A stretch of 64,000 nucleotides of DNA from positions 62,001-126,000 of the forward strand of contig NZ_JAVFVV010000005.1 of the NCBI RefSeq assembly GCF_030929505.1, given 5' to 3'. Under the pieces are notes generated by a model. It saw only the letters and a program-made list of their open reading frames with translations. It searched no databases and was not told the DNA's origin. Of this stretch, positions 1 through 9,500 are shown piece by piece (positions within the stretch are counted from its first letter, which is position 1; every line of letters begins with the position of its first letter). The position numbers were made by a program, and so were the translations under genes. Source of the stretch: Mesorhizobium sp. LHD-90. GTDB lineage: Bacteria > Pseudomonadota > Alphaproteobacteria > Rhizobiales > Rhizobiaceae.

Positions 1-271
1 TCCGACGCGGGTTGTCTCCGTACCCTGCTTCGAACTGTTCGAGGAGCAGTCCGACGACTACAAGGCCGCGCTGATCGGCAAGGCCAAGGTCAAGGTGGCG
101 ATCGAGGCCGGCATCCGCCTCGGCTGGGACCGCTTCATCGGGCTCGACGGCCTTTTCATCGGCATGCACGGCTTCGGCGCGTCCGGTTCGATCGAGCAGC
201 TCTATCCGCATTTCGGCATCACCGCCGGGGCGACCGTCGACGCCGTCGAGAAGCGCCTGCACAAGAAGTAG
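1..271 (+). CDS. tkt: transketolase, C-terminal end (partial)
   Basis: The window opens inside a gene; the frame read from base 2 gives about 89 residues and ends in TAG at 269-271. Motifs typical of the transketolase C-terminal domain are visible, such as VSVPCFELFE, KVKVAIEAG, WDRFIG and HGFGAS. Transketolase is a cytosolic thiamine-diphosphate enzyme that moves two-carbon units in the pentose phosphate or Calvin cycle. It sits directly upstream of gap and near pgk, the usual order in many rhizobia. The 5' part lies outside the window. Confidence 0.93.
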   Translation, partial: PTRVVSVPCFELFEEQSDDYKAALIGKAKVKVAIEAGIRLGWDRFIGLDGLFIGMHGFGASGSIEQLYPHFGITAGATVDAVEKRLHKK

Positions 272-296
272 CGACTTCCGGTCCTGACCATCGACT

Positions 297-321
297 CGCG
301 GCGCGTCCATCATGCGCCGCG
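297..321 (+). terminator. GC-rich stem-loop after tkt
   Basis: An 8-bp stem (297-304 with 314-321, CGCGGCGC/GCGCCGCG) lies 26 bases after the tkt stop codon. No T-run follows, so it may be a weak terminator or an RNA-stabilising hairpin. The rest of the tkt-gap gap up to 480 holds only the ribosome binding site of gap. Confidence 0.35.
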
Positions 322-480
322 ATGTCGCATCCCGGGCAGGCGGAATAAAGCGCTGTACCAGCTGCTAATCGATTTAAATTCACCCTTCCGACATATGGAT
401 TCTTTGAACGCCCGAGTTTATGAAGCGGGCGGCACCATTCCCGAGCGTAGCCGCGCCTTCACCGCGACAGGAGGAATTTC

Positions 481-1491
481 ATGACCATCAGAGTTGCCAT
501 CAATGGATTCGGCCGCATCGGCCGCAACATCGTGCGCGCCATCTTTGAATCCGGCCGCAAGGACATCGACGTCGTCGCCGTCAACGATCTCGGCCCGGTC
601 GAGACCAATGCGCATCTGCTGCGCTACGACAGCGTGCATGGCCGCTTCCCGCGCGAGGTGACGGTCGACGGCGATACGATCCGCATCGGTTCCGAAAAGT
701 TCAAGGTGACCGCGATCAAGGATCCGTCGCAGCTTCCATGGAAGGAGCTCGGTGTCGACATCGCGCTGGAATGCACCGGCATCTTCACCTCCAGGGACAA
801 GGCCTCGGCGCATCTGGCGGCAGGCGCCAAGCGCGTCATCGTCTCGGCCCCGGCCGACGGCGCCGACCTGACCGTTGTCTACGGCATCAACCACGACAAA
901 CTGAGCAAGGATCACGTGGTGATCTCGAACGGCTCGTGCACCACCAACTGCCTGGCGCCTATGGCGCTGGTGATGAACGAGCTGGTCGGCATCGAGAAGG
1001 GAATGATGACGACCATCCATTCCTACACCGGCGACCAGCCGACGCTGGACACCATGCACAAGGATCTCTACCGCGGCCGCGCCGCGGCGCTGTCGCAGAT
1101 CCCCACCTCGACGGGTGCTGCAAAGGCGATCGGTCTCGTGCTGCCGGAGCTCAAGGGCAAGCTGGACGGCATCTCGATCCGCGTGCCGACCCCGAACGTC
1201 TCGCTGGTCGATCTGAAGTTCGTCGCGAAGCGCAACACCACCGTGCAGGAGGTCAACGACGCGCTGATCGCCGCCTCCAACGGCAAGCTGAAGGGCGTGA
1301 TGACCTACACCAACCATCCGCTGGTATCGTCGGACCTCAATCACGACCCGCATTCGGCGACCATCCTGCTCGACCAGACCAAGGTGATGGATGGCAACTT
1401 CGTCAACATCCTCGGCTGGTACGACAACGAATGGGGCTTCTCCAACCGCATGGCCGACGTCACGGCGGCCTTCGCCAAGACCATCGGCTAA
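481..1491 (+). CDS. gap: glyceraldehyde-3-phosphate dehydrogenase, type I
   Basis: 336 residues, the usual GAPDH length. The cytosolic enzyme oxidises glyceraldehyde-3-phosphate to 1,3-bisphosphoglycerate with NAD(P). The N-terminal Rossmann motif INGFGRIGR is at residues 7-15 and the catalytic cysteine is C153 in SNGSCTTNC; the histidine follows in TTIHSYTGDQ. The ATG at 481 is fixed by a perfect AGGAGGA at 469-475. It follows tkt and precedes pgk, so all three carbon-flow genes lie within 5 kb. A strong hairpin terminator follows directly. Confidence 0.98.
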   Translation: MTIRVAINGFGRIGRNIVRAIFESGRKDIDVVAVNDLGPVETNAHLLRYDSVHGRFPREVTVDGDTIRIGSEKFKVTAIKDPSQLPWKELGVDIALECTGIFTSRDKASAHLAAGAKRVIVSAPADGADLTVVYGINHDKLSKDHVVISNGSCTTNCLAPMALVMNELVGIEKGMMTTIHSYTGDQPTLDTMHKDLYRGRAAALSQIPTSTGAAKAIGLVLPELKGKLDGISIRVPTPNVSLVDLKFVAKRNTTVQEVNDALIAASNGKLKGVMTYTNHPLVSSDLNHDPHSATILLDQTKVMDGNFVNILGWYDNEWGFSNRMADVTAAFAKTIG

Positions 1492-1519
1492 GCCTCGAAA
1501 CGGGCTTATGAAATCGCGA

Positions 1520-1545
1520 CGCCCGGCCTCGGCCGGGCGTTTTTC
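1520..1545 (+). terminator. Rho-independent terminator of gap
   Basis: A 9-bp perfect GC-rich stem (CGCCCGGCC with GGCCGGGCG, two-base spacer) spans 1520-1539 and runs straight into TTTTT at 1540-1544. It is 28 bases after the gap stop codon, so gap transcription should end here. Confidence 0.9.
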
Positions 1546-1580
1546 GTTTCAGCGGAATCTTTGTCGCAAATCCATTGCCC

Positions 1581-1851
1581 AGCCCGCATTTCTCACACTC
1601 CATGTGGCCTGCGTTGCTCTTTCGGCGAGGCGGATGCGGCGTCGGGCGGCGAACGGTCGTATCGGGAATACGGTCGAGCCCCCGACGTCGCAGGCGCCCG
1701 CCGAAAGGCAACCCGGAGGGCCGGTTGAAGAAGCCAACAGTGTGGTGCGTCGCGGCGCTTGCCCGATGAACCACATCGCTCGTCGCGCCGCTCCTGCCCT
1801 GCCGGCTTCTTGAACCGGCGCAGGCCGCATCGAGTGTGAGAAATGCGGGCT
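1581..1851. repeat. MITE-like element with nested inverted repeats
   Basis: A 271-bp noncoding unit is bounded by a perfect 20-bp inverted repeat, 1581-1600 and 1832-1851 (the right copy reads GAGTGTGAGAAATGCGGGCT). With two mismatches the match extends to 33 bp (1581-1613 and 1819-1851). A second pair sits inside: 1720-1735 and 1804-1819 match at 15 of 16 bases. No convincing reading frame is present. The unit fills most of the 425-bp gap between gap and the antiporter. It may be a nonautonomous mobile element or a dispersed palindromic repeat that folds as RNA; copy number cannot be judged from this window. Confidence 0.7.
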
Positions 1852-1916
1852 AACGCCTTGTCTTCGCCGCACTCTGCATCGATCCACGAAGACAGGAGCG
1901 TGGGAACGGCATCGGC

Positions 1917-3773
1917 ATGGATCAGGCAATCTATCTCGTCACGCTGGTCAGCGGCGCCCTGGTGGTCGCAGCGGCGTTTTCGAGCCTGATCGCCTTCCGT
2001 TTCGGCGCGCCGCTGCTGCTGCTTTTCCTGGCGATCGGCTTGGCCACCGGTGAGGACGGGCTCGGCATCAAGTTCGACAACGCGCAACTGGCCTATTTCG
2101 CCGGCTCGCTGGCGCTTGCCGTCATCCTGTTCGATTCCGGCTTCGGAACGCCGCTGAAGATCTTTCGCCAGGCTGCCGCGCCTGCGCTGACGCTGGCGAC
2201 GGCCGGTGTGGTGCTGACGACCGCGCTGTTCGGCGTCGCCGCCTTCTATCTGACCGAACTCTCCTGGATGGAATCCTTCCTGCTCGGCTCCGCGGTTGCC
2301 TCGACCGACGCGGCGGCGGTGTTCTTCCTGCTGCGCGCCGGCAACGTCAACCTGCGCGAGCGGGTGCGCGCCACGCTGGAGATCGAATCCGGCACCAACG
2401 ACCCGATCGCCATCTTCCTCACGATCACGCTGGTCGAGATCATCGCGCTGGGCGCGCAGCCGCATGCCGAGGTCATCGCCATGGACCTGGTGCTGGGCTT
2501 CGTCACCCACATGCTGTTCGGCGCGGCGATCGGGCTCGCCGGCGGCTATGGCATCGTAAGACTGGTCGACCGCCTGCATCTCGACAGCGGCCTGCTTCCG
2601 ATCTTCGTGCTGACGCTGTCGCTGATGGTGTTCGCCGCCGCCGGCGCCGTCGGCGGCTCGGGTTTCCTCGCCGTCTACCTCGCCGGGCTGATCGCCGGCA
2701 ATTCCGACATCCGCGCCGTCTCCGTGCTCAAGCGTTTCCAGGACGGCATGTCCTGGCTGGCGCAGATCATCATGTTCCTGGTGCTCGGCCTGTTCGCCAC
2801 TCCGTCGGAGTTCCTGCCGATCCTGCCCGTGGCGGTCCTGCTCGGGCTGGTGCTCATCGTCGTGGCACGGCCGCTGGCGGTCTGGCTTTGCCTTATCCCG
2901 TTCAGCATGCCGCGGCAGGAGACGGCCTTCATCTCCTGGGTCGGCCTGCGCGGGGCGGTGTCGATCCTGCTGGCGATCACGCCCATTCTCGGCGGTCTGG
3001 AGCATGGACGGCTGATCTTCAACACCGCTTTCATCGTCGTGCTGGTGTCGCTGGTGGTGCAGGGCTGGACGGTCGGGCCGCTCGCGCGCTTCCTCGGGCT
3101 GATCGTGCCGGCGCGGCTGGGACCGCTGCAGAAGGTGGAGCTTGAGCTGCCGGGCTCGGCGCATCACGAACTGCTCGCCTATACGGTGGTGGCCGGCAGC
3201 CCGGTGCTGCGCGGCCAGCGCATCCCGCGCTGGGCGCGGCCGTCGCTGGTGGTGCGCGAGGGGCGCTCGATCAAGTTCCAGGATGCCGGCCGGCTGGTCG
3301 CCGGCGACCATGTCTATATCTTCGTGCCCGATCGCTATCCGCGCCTGCTCGACCGGCTGTTCGCCAGCCGTACCGAGGTCGATCCCGAGGACGAGGATTT
3401 TTTCGGCGCCTTCGCCGTCGACCCCGCCCGGCCGGCGACCGACCTGGAGGCGGCCTACGAGGCGCAGGTTGCCGAGGCCGAGCGCGGCCTGACCATCGGC
3501 GCGCTGATGGTGACAAAGCTCGGCGGCCATGCCGAATATGCTGATCGCGTCAGCCTCGGGCCGATCGAACTGATCGTGCGCGACGTCGACGAGAAGGGCC
3601 GCATATCGAGCGTCGGCGTGGCGCTGGAGCCGACGCCACCGCCGGCGATCCCGGCCTTTTTCGGCGCGGCGGAAATCCGCGACCGGATCAAGGCCTATCT
3701 TCGCCGCCGCTTCGACAAATCGGCCACGCCTGCCCAGCCGGCGCCCGCGCCGGAAGACACGACGGTCGGCTGA
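1917..3773 (+). CDS. potassium/proton antiporter (CPA1 family, NhaP2/CvrA type)
   Basis: 618 residues. About twelve hydrophobic segments fill residues 1-390 and carry the CPA1 signatures STDAAAVFFLLR and ESGTNDPIAI (the acidic ion-binding ND pair). An RCK_C/TrkA_C-like ligand domain follows at about 405-475 (VLRGQRIP, VAGDHVYIF). A transporter-associated CorC/HlyC-like domain lies at about 490-585 (MVTKLGGHAEY). This order is that of NhaP2/CvrA inner-membrane K+/H+ antiporters. The ATG at 1917 has AGGAG about 18 bases upstream, rather far, so initiation may be weak. It is preceded by the repeat at 1581-1851 and followed 64 bases later by pgk. Confidence 0.9.
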   Translation: MDQAIYLVTLVSGALVVAAAFSSLIAFRFGAPLLLLFLAIGLATGEDGLGIKFDNAQLAYFAGSLALAVILFDSGFGTPLKIFRQAAAPALTLATAGVVLTTALFGVAAFYLTELSWMESFLLGSAVASTDAAAVFFLLRAGNVNLRERVRATLEIESGTNDPIAIFLTITLVEIIALGAQPHAEVIAMDLVLGFVTHMLFGAAIGLAGGYGIVRLVDRLHLDSGLLPIFVLTLSLMVFAAAGAVGGSGFLAVYLAGLIAGNSDIRAVSVLKRFQDGMSWLAQIIMFLVLGLFATPSEFLPILPVAVLLGLVLIVVARPLAVWLCLIPFSMPRQETAFISWVGLRGAVSILLAITPILGGLEHGRLIFNTAFIVVLVSLVVQGWTVGPLARFLGLIVPARLGPLQKVELELPGSAHHELLAYTVVAGSPVLRGQRIPRWARPSLVVREGRSIKFQDAGRLVAGDHVYIFVPDRYPRLLDRLFASRTEVDPEDEDFFGAFAVDPARPATDLEAAYEAQVAEAERGLTIGALMVTKLGGHAEYADRVSLGPIELIVRDVDEKGRISSVGVALEPTPPPAIPAFFGAAEIRDRIKAYLRRRFDKSATPAQPAPAPEDTTVG

Positions 3774-3837
3774 AAGGCCAGCTTGCATCGGCGGCGCGGC
3801 GCGATAATGTCCGCGCGACCCAACCACGGAGACGCAG

Positions 3838-5037
3838 ATGACCGCCTTCAAGACCCTCGACGACATCGGCGACGTGAAGGGCAAACGCGTGCTGGTGCGC
3901 GTCGATTTGAACGTGCCGGTTGCCGACGGCAAGGTGACCGACGCCACCCGCATCGAGCGTGTCGCGCCGACCATCACCGAACTCTCCGACAAGGGCGCGA
4001 GAGTGGTCCTGCTGGCGCATTTCGGCCGGCCGAAGGACGGGCCGACGCCGGAATTTTCGCTCGAGCCGATCGCCGGGGCCACCGGTAAAGTGATCGGCCG
4101 AAAGGTCGGCTTCGCCTCGAACTGCATCGGCGATGAAGCCGCCGACGCCGTGTCGGCGATGCAGGACGGCGACATCCTGCTTCTGGAAAACACCCGCTTC
4201 CACAAGGGCGAGGAGAAGAACGACAAGGCCTTTACCGAGGCGCTGGCCAGGAACGGCGACATCTTCGTCAACGACGCGTTTTCCGCGGCCCATCGCGCCC
4301 ATTCCTCGACCGAGGGGCTGGCACGCCACCTGCCCGCTCATGCCGGCCGCACCATGCAGGCGGAACTCGACGCGCTGCACGCCGGCCTCGGCAACCCGAA
4401 GCGCCCTGTCGTTGCCATCGTCGGCGGCGCCAAGGTTTCCACCAAGATCGACCTGCTCACCAATCTGGTGAAGAAGGTCGACGCGCTGGTGATCGGCGGC
4501 GGCATGGCCAACACGTTTCTCGCGGCGCGCGGCACCAATGTCGGCAAGTCGCTGTGCGAGCACGATCTCGCCGACACCGCCAAGCAGATCATGATCGACG
4601 CCGCCACCGCCGGCTGCGCCATCATCCTGCCGTCGGACGGGGTGGTGGCGAAGGAATTCAAGGCCGGAGCGGCCCACGAGGTCTTGCCCGTCGAAAACAT
4701 CCCGGCGGACGGCATGATCCTCGACGTCGGCCCGAAGACGGTCGAAAAGATCGTCGAATGGATCGGCCGCGCCAACACGCTGGTCTGGAATGGCCCGCTG
4801 GGGGCCTTCGAGATCGCGCCTTTCGACAAGGCGACTGTCGCGGCCGCCAGGGCGGCGGCCGCCGAGACCAAGGCCGGACGACTGGTATCGGTCGCCGGCG
4901 GCGGCGACACGGTGGCCGCGCTCAACCATGCCGGCGTCGCCGACGATTTCAGCTATGTGTCGACCGCCGGAGGCGCCTTCCTCGAATGGATGGAAGGCAA
5001 GGACCTGCCCGGCGTCGAGGTGCTGAAGAAGGGGTGA
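3838..5037 (+). CDS. pgk: phosphoglycerate kinase
   Basis: 399 residues, standard length. The cytosolic enzyme makes ATP from 1,3-bisphosphoglycerate, the product of gap. Visible signatures are [11 protein letters not shown] near the N terminus, [31 protein letters not shown] and, at the C terminus, the nucleotide-site stretch [12 protein letters not shown]. The ATG is preceded by a modest CGGAGA. It lies downstream of gap with the antiporter in between, so it is probably transcribed separately from gap, which has its own terminator. Confidence 0.98.
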   Translation: MTAFKTLDDIGDVKGKRVLVRVDLNVPVADGKVTDATRIERVAPTITELSDKGARVVLLAHFGRPKDGPTPEFSLEPIAGATGKVIGRKVGFASNCIGDEAADAVSAMQDGDILLLENTRFHKGEEKNDKAFTEALARNGDIFVNDAFSAAHRAHSSTEGLARHLPAHAGRTMQAELDALHAGLGNPKRPVVAIVGGAKVSTKIDLLTNLVKKVDALVIGGGMANTFLAARGTNVGKSLCEHDLADTAKQIMIDAATAGCAIILPSDGVVAKEFKAGAAHEVLPVENIPADGMILDVGPKTVEKIVEWIGRANTLVWNGPLGAFEIAPFDKATVAAARAAAAETKAGRLVSVAGGGDTVAALNHAGVADDFSYVSTAGGAFLEWMEGKDLPGVEVLKKG

Positions 5038-5042
5038 AGGCT

Positions 5043-5168
5043 CCCTTCTCGCCGTTACCGGGAGAAGATGCCGGCAGCCTGATAAGGGCGGCACGAACAT
5101 CGGGTTGCGTGGCGCCGCCCCTCATCCGGCCCTTCGGGCCACCTTCTCCCCGTGAATGGGGAGAAGGG
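5043..5168. repeat. rhizobial-type intergenic palindromic repeat
   Basis: Three hairpins in tandem: CTTCTC...GAGAAG (5045-5067), GGCCC-TTC-GGGCC (5128-5140) and a perfect 10-bp stem CCTTCTCCCC...GGGGAGAAGG (5142-5167). This layout resembles the mosaic palindromic elements scattered between rhizobial genes. It lies between the convergent ends of pgk and a small membrane protein, so it may also stop transcription from both sides. Confidence 0.65.
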
Positions 5169-5176
5169 AACAGCTC

Positions 5177-5341
5177 TCACACCGTTGCGTGGCTGAGGAT
5201 CACCGTCAGTGATATCGCGGCCAGCGCGGCGACCGCCAGCTTCCAGAAGTCGCGGCGCTGCCTGAGCCCCGGCAGGCCGAGCGGCTTGATGATCTGGATG
5301 ACCATCATGGCGAGGATGACGAGCGACAGGGCTTTCGACAT
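5177..5341 (-). CDS. small two-helix membrane protein
   Basis: 54 residues from the ATG at 5341; a 66-residue form would need a TTG start. Two hydrophobic stretches, at about residues 4-16 (LSLVILAMMVIQI) and 32-47 (AVAALAAISLTVI), flank a short basic loop (LRQRRDFWK), so it is probably an inner-membrane protein. No family is recognised with certainty and no clear Shine-Dalgarno sequence is seen. Its end abuts the palindromic repeat at 5043-5168. Coding is supported by the regular amphipathic layout only. Confidence 0.55.
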   Translation of the reverse strand: MSKALSLVILAMMVIQIIKPLGLPGLRQRRDFWKLAVAALAAISLTVILSHATV

Positions 5342-5488
5342 GGGATGTTTTTGAGCAGGAGACGATGTCCCTGTCAAAGAGCAATCGGTGATGGCTGGCG
5401 GCGCAACAAGCTATAAGCCGATAGTCAGGTGGACGCTGCACCGCGCGGGCAGCTAAACTCGCGAAAAATCGGAGCGGGAGGAGCGCCG

Positions 5489-7396
5489 ATGGCATCGCGC
5501 TACCATGAAGTCTATGCCGCGTGGCAGGCCGACCCGGAAAGATTCTGGGCCGAGGCGGCGCGCGAGATCGACTGGTCGAAACCCTGGGAAAAGGTGTTCG
5601 ACGCCGAAGCCGGCGTCTATGGCCGCTGGTTCGCGGGGGCCGAGTGCAACACCTGCTTCAACACCCTCGACCGCCACGTCGAGCGCGGCCGCGCCGATCA
5701 GCTTGCGCTGATCTACGACAGCGCAATCACCGGCACGGTCCAGAAATTCACCTATGCCGAGATGAAGCGGGAGGTGGTGGCGCTGGCTTCGGTGCTCAGG
5801 AATCAGGGCGTCCAAAAAGGCGACCGCGTCATCATCTACATGCCGATGGTGCCGGAAGCGGTGTTTTCCATGCTCGCCTGCGCGCGGCTGGGCGCCATCC
5901 ACTCGGTCGTCTTCGGCGGCTTTGCCGCGCGCGAACTCGCCACCCGCATCGACGACGCGACGCCGAAACTGATCATCTCGGCTTCCTGCGGCCTGGAGCC
6001 GGGGCGCACCGTCGCCTACAAGCCGCTGCTCGACGGCGCCATCGGCATGGCTCGGCACAAGGTCGGCCGCTGCCTGATCCTGCAGCGGGAGCAGCAGCGC
6101 TGCGACCTCGTCGAAGGCCGCGATCTCGATTTCGCCGACCAGGTGGCGCGGGAACGCGCGGCGGGCGCCAATATCGATTGCGTGCCCGTCGCGGCGACGG
6201 ATCCGCTCTATGTGCTCTACACGTCGGGCACGACCGGGCAGCCGAAAGGCGTGGTCCGCGACAATGGCGGCCACATGGTCGCGCTGAAATGGTCTATGGA
6301 AAACGAGTTCGGCGTCAGGCCGGGCGAGGTGTTCTGGGCTGCGTCCGACGTCGGCTGGGTGGTCGGCCATTCCTACATCGTCTATGCGCCGCTGCTGCAT
6401 GGCTGCACGACGGTGCTGTTCGAGGGCAAGCCGGTGGGCACGCCGGATGCCGGCACGTTCTGGCGGGTCATCTCTCAGCACGGTGTGGCCGCGCTGTTCA
6501 CCGCGCCGACCGCCTTCCGTGCCATCAAGGGGCAGGACCCGCTGGGTTCATTTGTCCCGAAGTACGATCTAACGAAATTCCGGACGCTGTTCCTGGCCGG
6601 CGAGCGCGCCGACCCTCCCACGCTCGAATGGGCGGAGCGGATGCTGGGGGTGCCGGTGATCGACCATTGGTGGCAGACCGAGACCGGCCACCCGATCACC
6701 CAGAACCCGGTCGGCCTCGGCATGTTGCCGGTGAAGCACGGCTCGCCGGGCGTGCCAATGCCGGGTTTCGACGTGCGAGTGCTGGACGATGCGGGCCATC
6801 CGGTGCCGGCAGGGAGACTCGGCAATGTGGTGCTGACACTGCCGCTGCCGCCCGGCTGCCTGCCGACGCTGTGGAACGCCGACCAGCGGTTCCGCGAAGC
6901 CTATCTCGCCGAGTTCCCCGGCTACTACAAGACCGCCGACGCAGGCCTGGTCGACGCCGACGGCTATCTGTTCATCATGGCGCGTACCGACGACATCATC
7001 AATGTCGCCGGCCACCGCCTGTCGACCGGCGGCATGGAGGAAGTGCTTGCCGAACATCCGAACGTCGCCGAGTGTGCGGTGATCGGCATTGCCGACGCGA
7101 TGAAGGGCCAGGTGCCCTGCGGCTTCGTGGTGCTGAATGCCGGCACGAACCGCGATGCGGCGGAGATCGAAAGCGAGATCGTGGCGTTGGTGCGCGATCG
7201 CATCGGCGCGGTGGCGGCGCTGAAGACGGTGGTGGTGATCAAGCGCCTGCCGAAGACGCGTTCGGGAAAAATCCTGCGCGCCACCATGCAGAAGATCGCC
7301 GACCGAGAGCCCTGGGCGATGCCGGCGACCATCGACGATCCGGCGATTCTGGACGAGATCGCCGCGGCGCTGGCGGCGCGGGGGATCGGCCTTTAG
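5489..7396 (+). CDS. prpE: propionyl-CoA synthetase / acyl-CoA ligase (PrpE-like)
   Basis: 635 residues. The enzyme adenylates propionate and transfers it to CoA, feeding the methylmalonyl or methylcitrate route. The AMP-binding motif YTSGTTGQPKGV, the stretch SDVGWVVGHSYIVY, HWWQTETGHP and the C-terminal catalytic lysine in PKTRSGKILRATM are all present. The N-terminal domain of acetyl/propionyl-CoA synthetases begins at YHEVYAAW. The start at 5489 is chosen because GGGAGGAG lies just upstream; the frame is open 60 bases further up without a ribosome binding site. It stands alone, without prpBCD nearby. PrpE is preferred over acetyl-CoA synthetase by overall motif pattern. Confidence 0.9.
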   Translation: MASRYHEVYAAWQADPERFWAEAAREIDWSKPWEKVFDAEAGVYGRWFAGAECNTCFNTLDRHVERGRADQLALIYDSAITGTVQKFTYAEMKREVVALASVLRNQGVQKGDRVIIYMPMVPEAVFSMLACARLGAIHSVVFGGFAARELATRIDDATPKLIISASCGLEPGRTVAYKPLLDGAIGMARHKVGRCLILQREQQRCDLVEGRDLDFADQVARERAAGANIDCVPVAATDPLYVLYTSGTTGQPKGVVRDNGGHMVALKWSMENEFGVRPGEVFWAASDVGWVVGHSYIVYAPLLHGCTTVLFEGKPVGTPDAGTFWRVISQHGVAALFTAPTAFRAIKGQDPLGSFVPKYDLTKFRTLFLAGERADPPTLEWAERMLGVPVIDHWWQTETGHPITQNPVGLGMLPVKHGSPGVPMPGFDVRVLDDAGHPVPAGRLGNVVLTLPLPPGCLPTLWNADQRFREAYLAEFPGYYKTADAGLVDADGYLFIMARTDDIINVAGHRLSTGGMEEVLAEHPNVAECAVIGIADAMKGQVPCGFVVLNAGTNRDAAEIESEIVALVRDRIGAVAALKTVVVIKRLPKTRSGKILRATMQKIADREPWAMPATIDDPAILDEIAAALAARGIGL

Positions 7397-7805
7397 GCGG
7401 CGCGCAGGGGCCATACAGCGTAGCATTCCCCTTTTGGGAATGATGCCGGCGGCCGGCAAGCAATTGTACCGATCATCGCCCGCTGCCGTTGTTTCAGGGT
7501 AGTTTAGCGAGAATAGATTTCCACTCCAGGTAGGCGCCGGCAACATTTACTGCGCCGTCCCGGAGGTAAAATCGTTTTGATCCTGCACTAATGTTTCCAG
7601 GATTCGCACAGATGCTTGAAAAATCGACAAAAAGCCCGTAACCTTCGCCCAAATGGCGATTGGGGAACTGGCGGGAGGCTTGCCTGGCCCCCTGCCGACA
7701 GCGTGTCTGTCCAGCGCGGATTGCCGCCGGAAATTTGTCATACGGCAGCGGCTGTCTGGACGGCCGGATGGTTGATTTTGCAACCGGCAACCAGGGGGAA
7801 ATCAA
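7397..7805. other. 409-bp noncoding gap between prpE and the RTX gene
   Basis: No supported gene. A 7-bp hairpin with a five-base loop (CATTCCC/GGGAATG, 7424-7442) follows the prpE stop by 27 bases but has no T-run. The remainder, AT-richer than the flanks around 7540-7640, presumably holds the promoter of the RTX gene, whose ribosome binding site (GGGGGA) is at 7793-7798. Confidence 0.6.
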
Positions 7806-9473
7806 ATGGCAACCGTGACAATGGCGTTCCCGGGAGGAACGTATCTTCCCGAATTCGTGGATTACAACCCATCTCTTGGAGAACTTCTCGATCTCCACAA
7901 TGCAGCGCTGGTCGGCACGCCGACCGCGACGAGGATCGTCTTCCAGTTGCAGAATGGCCTCGTTCTCAGGCTGAACGGCACGGGCTTCGCCCTTGATGCC
8001 AACGGCTGGCCGACGGCGGGCACGCTGACGGGCGTGCAGTTGTTCCGTGCGGACGGCACGACGGTTCAGCAGACCGTCACGGGTCTCAACCTGCCGCTGG
8101 TCGATGTTTATGATTCCTCCGAAGTCTATCAGTACGAAGACGGGTTCGACCCCTGGGGCTTCAATCGTTGGCTGATGAACGGCAACGACACGGTCAACGG
8201 ATCGACGGGCAGTGATGATGTATATGGCCACGCCGGCAACGACATACTGAAGGGCGGTAGCGGTGACGACTTCCTGGAAGGAGGCCCCGGCAAGGACACC
8301 TACGACGGCGGCGCAGGCTTTGATACGTTGAGCTTCCAGGAGGCCTATTTCGATCCCACGGCGCTGCGTGGCGTCGTGCTCAATGCGACGGTCGGGACGG
8401 TGATCGATCCCTGGGGCAACAGCGAGACGTTCAAGAATGTCGAGTCTTTCCGGGGAACGCAGTTTGCCGACACGCTCAATGGCTCTTCGCTCGACGAGCA
8501 TTTCATGGGAATGGGCGGCCGCGACAAGATCGACGGCAAGGGTGGTTTCGACGAGGTGCGCTACGACCGCGACGACCGCAGGGGCGGCCTCGACGGCGTG
8601 ACCGTGAACCTGACCACGGGCCTGGCGATCGACGGTTTCGGCAGGCAGGACACCCTCGTCAGCATCGAGAGGGTCCGCGGCACCGAAGCCGACGACACGT
8701 TGATCGGCAGCAGCGCTGCCAATCGCCTTCGCGGCCTTGGCGGCGACGACGTGCTGGACGGCAGGGCCGGCGCCGACGATATGCGTGGCGGCTGGGGCAA
8801 CGATACCTATGTCGTCGACAATGCCGGCGACACGGTGGACGAGAATCCGGGCTCCGATTTTGCCGATGGGACCGACACGGTGAAGTCGGCGATCACCTTC
8901 AATCTTGCCGACACGACAAAGGTGTTCGGCGCTGTGGAACGGCTGACGCTCATTGGCAGCAGCGCCATCAACGGCTCGGGCAACAGCCTGAGCAACATCA
9001 TCACCGGCAATACCGCCAACAATTCGCTTGCCGGCTCTTCGGGCAACGACACGCTGAGTGGCAGTTCTGGCAACGACACGCTGAATGGCGGCACTGGCGA
9101 CGATACGCTGATCGGCGGTTCCGGCAAGGACACGCTGACCGGCGCTGCCGGCAAGGACGCCTTCCGCTTCAACGCCGCGCTCAGCGCCAGCACCAATGTC
9201 GACACCGTCACCGACTTTTCGGTCGCCGACGATACGATCCAACTGGAGAACGCGATCTTCACCGCGCTGACTGCCACGGGGACTCTTGCGGTCGCCGCCT
9301 TCCGGGCGAACACGACGGGCGCGGCCGGCGACTCCAGCGACCGCATCATCTACGAGACCGATACCGGCAGGCTGTTGTACGATGCCGACGGGACCGGCGC
9401 GACCGCCGGTATCCATTTCGCCACATTGACGGCCGGTCTCGCTTTGACCAACGCGGATTTCAGCGTCATCTGA
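7806..9473 (+). CDS. RTX calcium-binding secreted protein (first of three)
   Basis: 555 residues. Residues 1-115 are a non-repetitive N-terminal part. Glycine/aspartate nonapeptides of the GGxGxDxL type follow from about 125, for example GHAGNDILKG, LGGDDVLDG and the tandem SSGNDTLSGSSGNDTLNG near 415. Such repeats bind Ca2+ and fold into a parallel beta roll outside the cell. The last about 90 residues (VTDFSVADDTIQLENAIF through DFSVI) form an uncleaved type I secretion module with a typical hydrophobic end. No catalytic motif was recognised, so the role is unknown; adhesin or matrix protein are possible. No HlyB/HlyD-type exporter is near. A GGGGGA lies before the ATG. Confidence 0.88.
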   Translation: MATVTMAFPGGTYLPEFVDYNPSLGELLDLHNAALVGTPTATRIVFQLQNGLVLRLNGTGFALDANGWPTAGTLTGVQLFRADGTTVQQTVTGLNLPLVDVYDSSEVYQYEDGFDPWGFNRWLMNGNDTVNGSTGSDDVYGHAGNDILKGGSGDDFLEGGPGKDTYDGGAGFDTLSFQEAYFDPTALRGVVLNATVGTVIDPWGNSETFKNVESFRGTQFADTLNGSSLDEHFMGMGGRDKIDGKGGFDEVRYDRDDRRGGLDGVTVNLTTGLAIDGFGRQDTLVSIERVRGTEADDTLIGSSAANRLRGLGGDDVLDGRAGADDMRGGWGNDTYVVDNAGDTVDENPGSDFADGTDTVKSAITFNLADTTKVFGAVERLTLIGSSAINGSGNSLSNIITGNTANNSLAGSSGNDTLSGSSGNDTLNGGTGDDTLIGGSGKDTLTGAAGKDAFRFNAALSASTNVDTVTDFSVADDTIQLENAIFTALTATGTLAVAAFRANTTGAAGDSSDRIIYETDTGRLLYDADGTGATAGIHFATLTAGLALTNADFSVI

Positions 9474-9500
9474 CGCCGCAATTCGGCGTCGAAAGACAAA

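Noticed and set aside
1593-4271. Very long open frame on the minus strand opposite the antiporter
   Set aside because: It is antisense to a well-recognised gene and has the His/Arg/Asp-rich composition of a mirrored GC-rich codon pattern.
8200-9200. Regularly repeated 27-base units resembling a CRISPR-like array
   Set aside because: They are the codons of RTX nonapeptides in an open frame, with no spacers.
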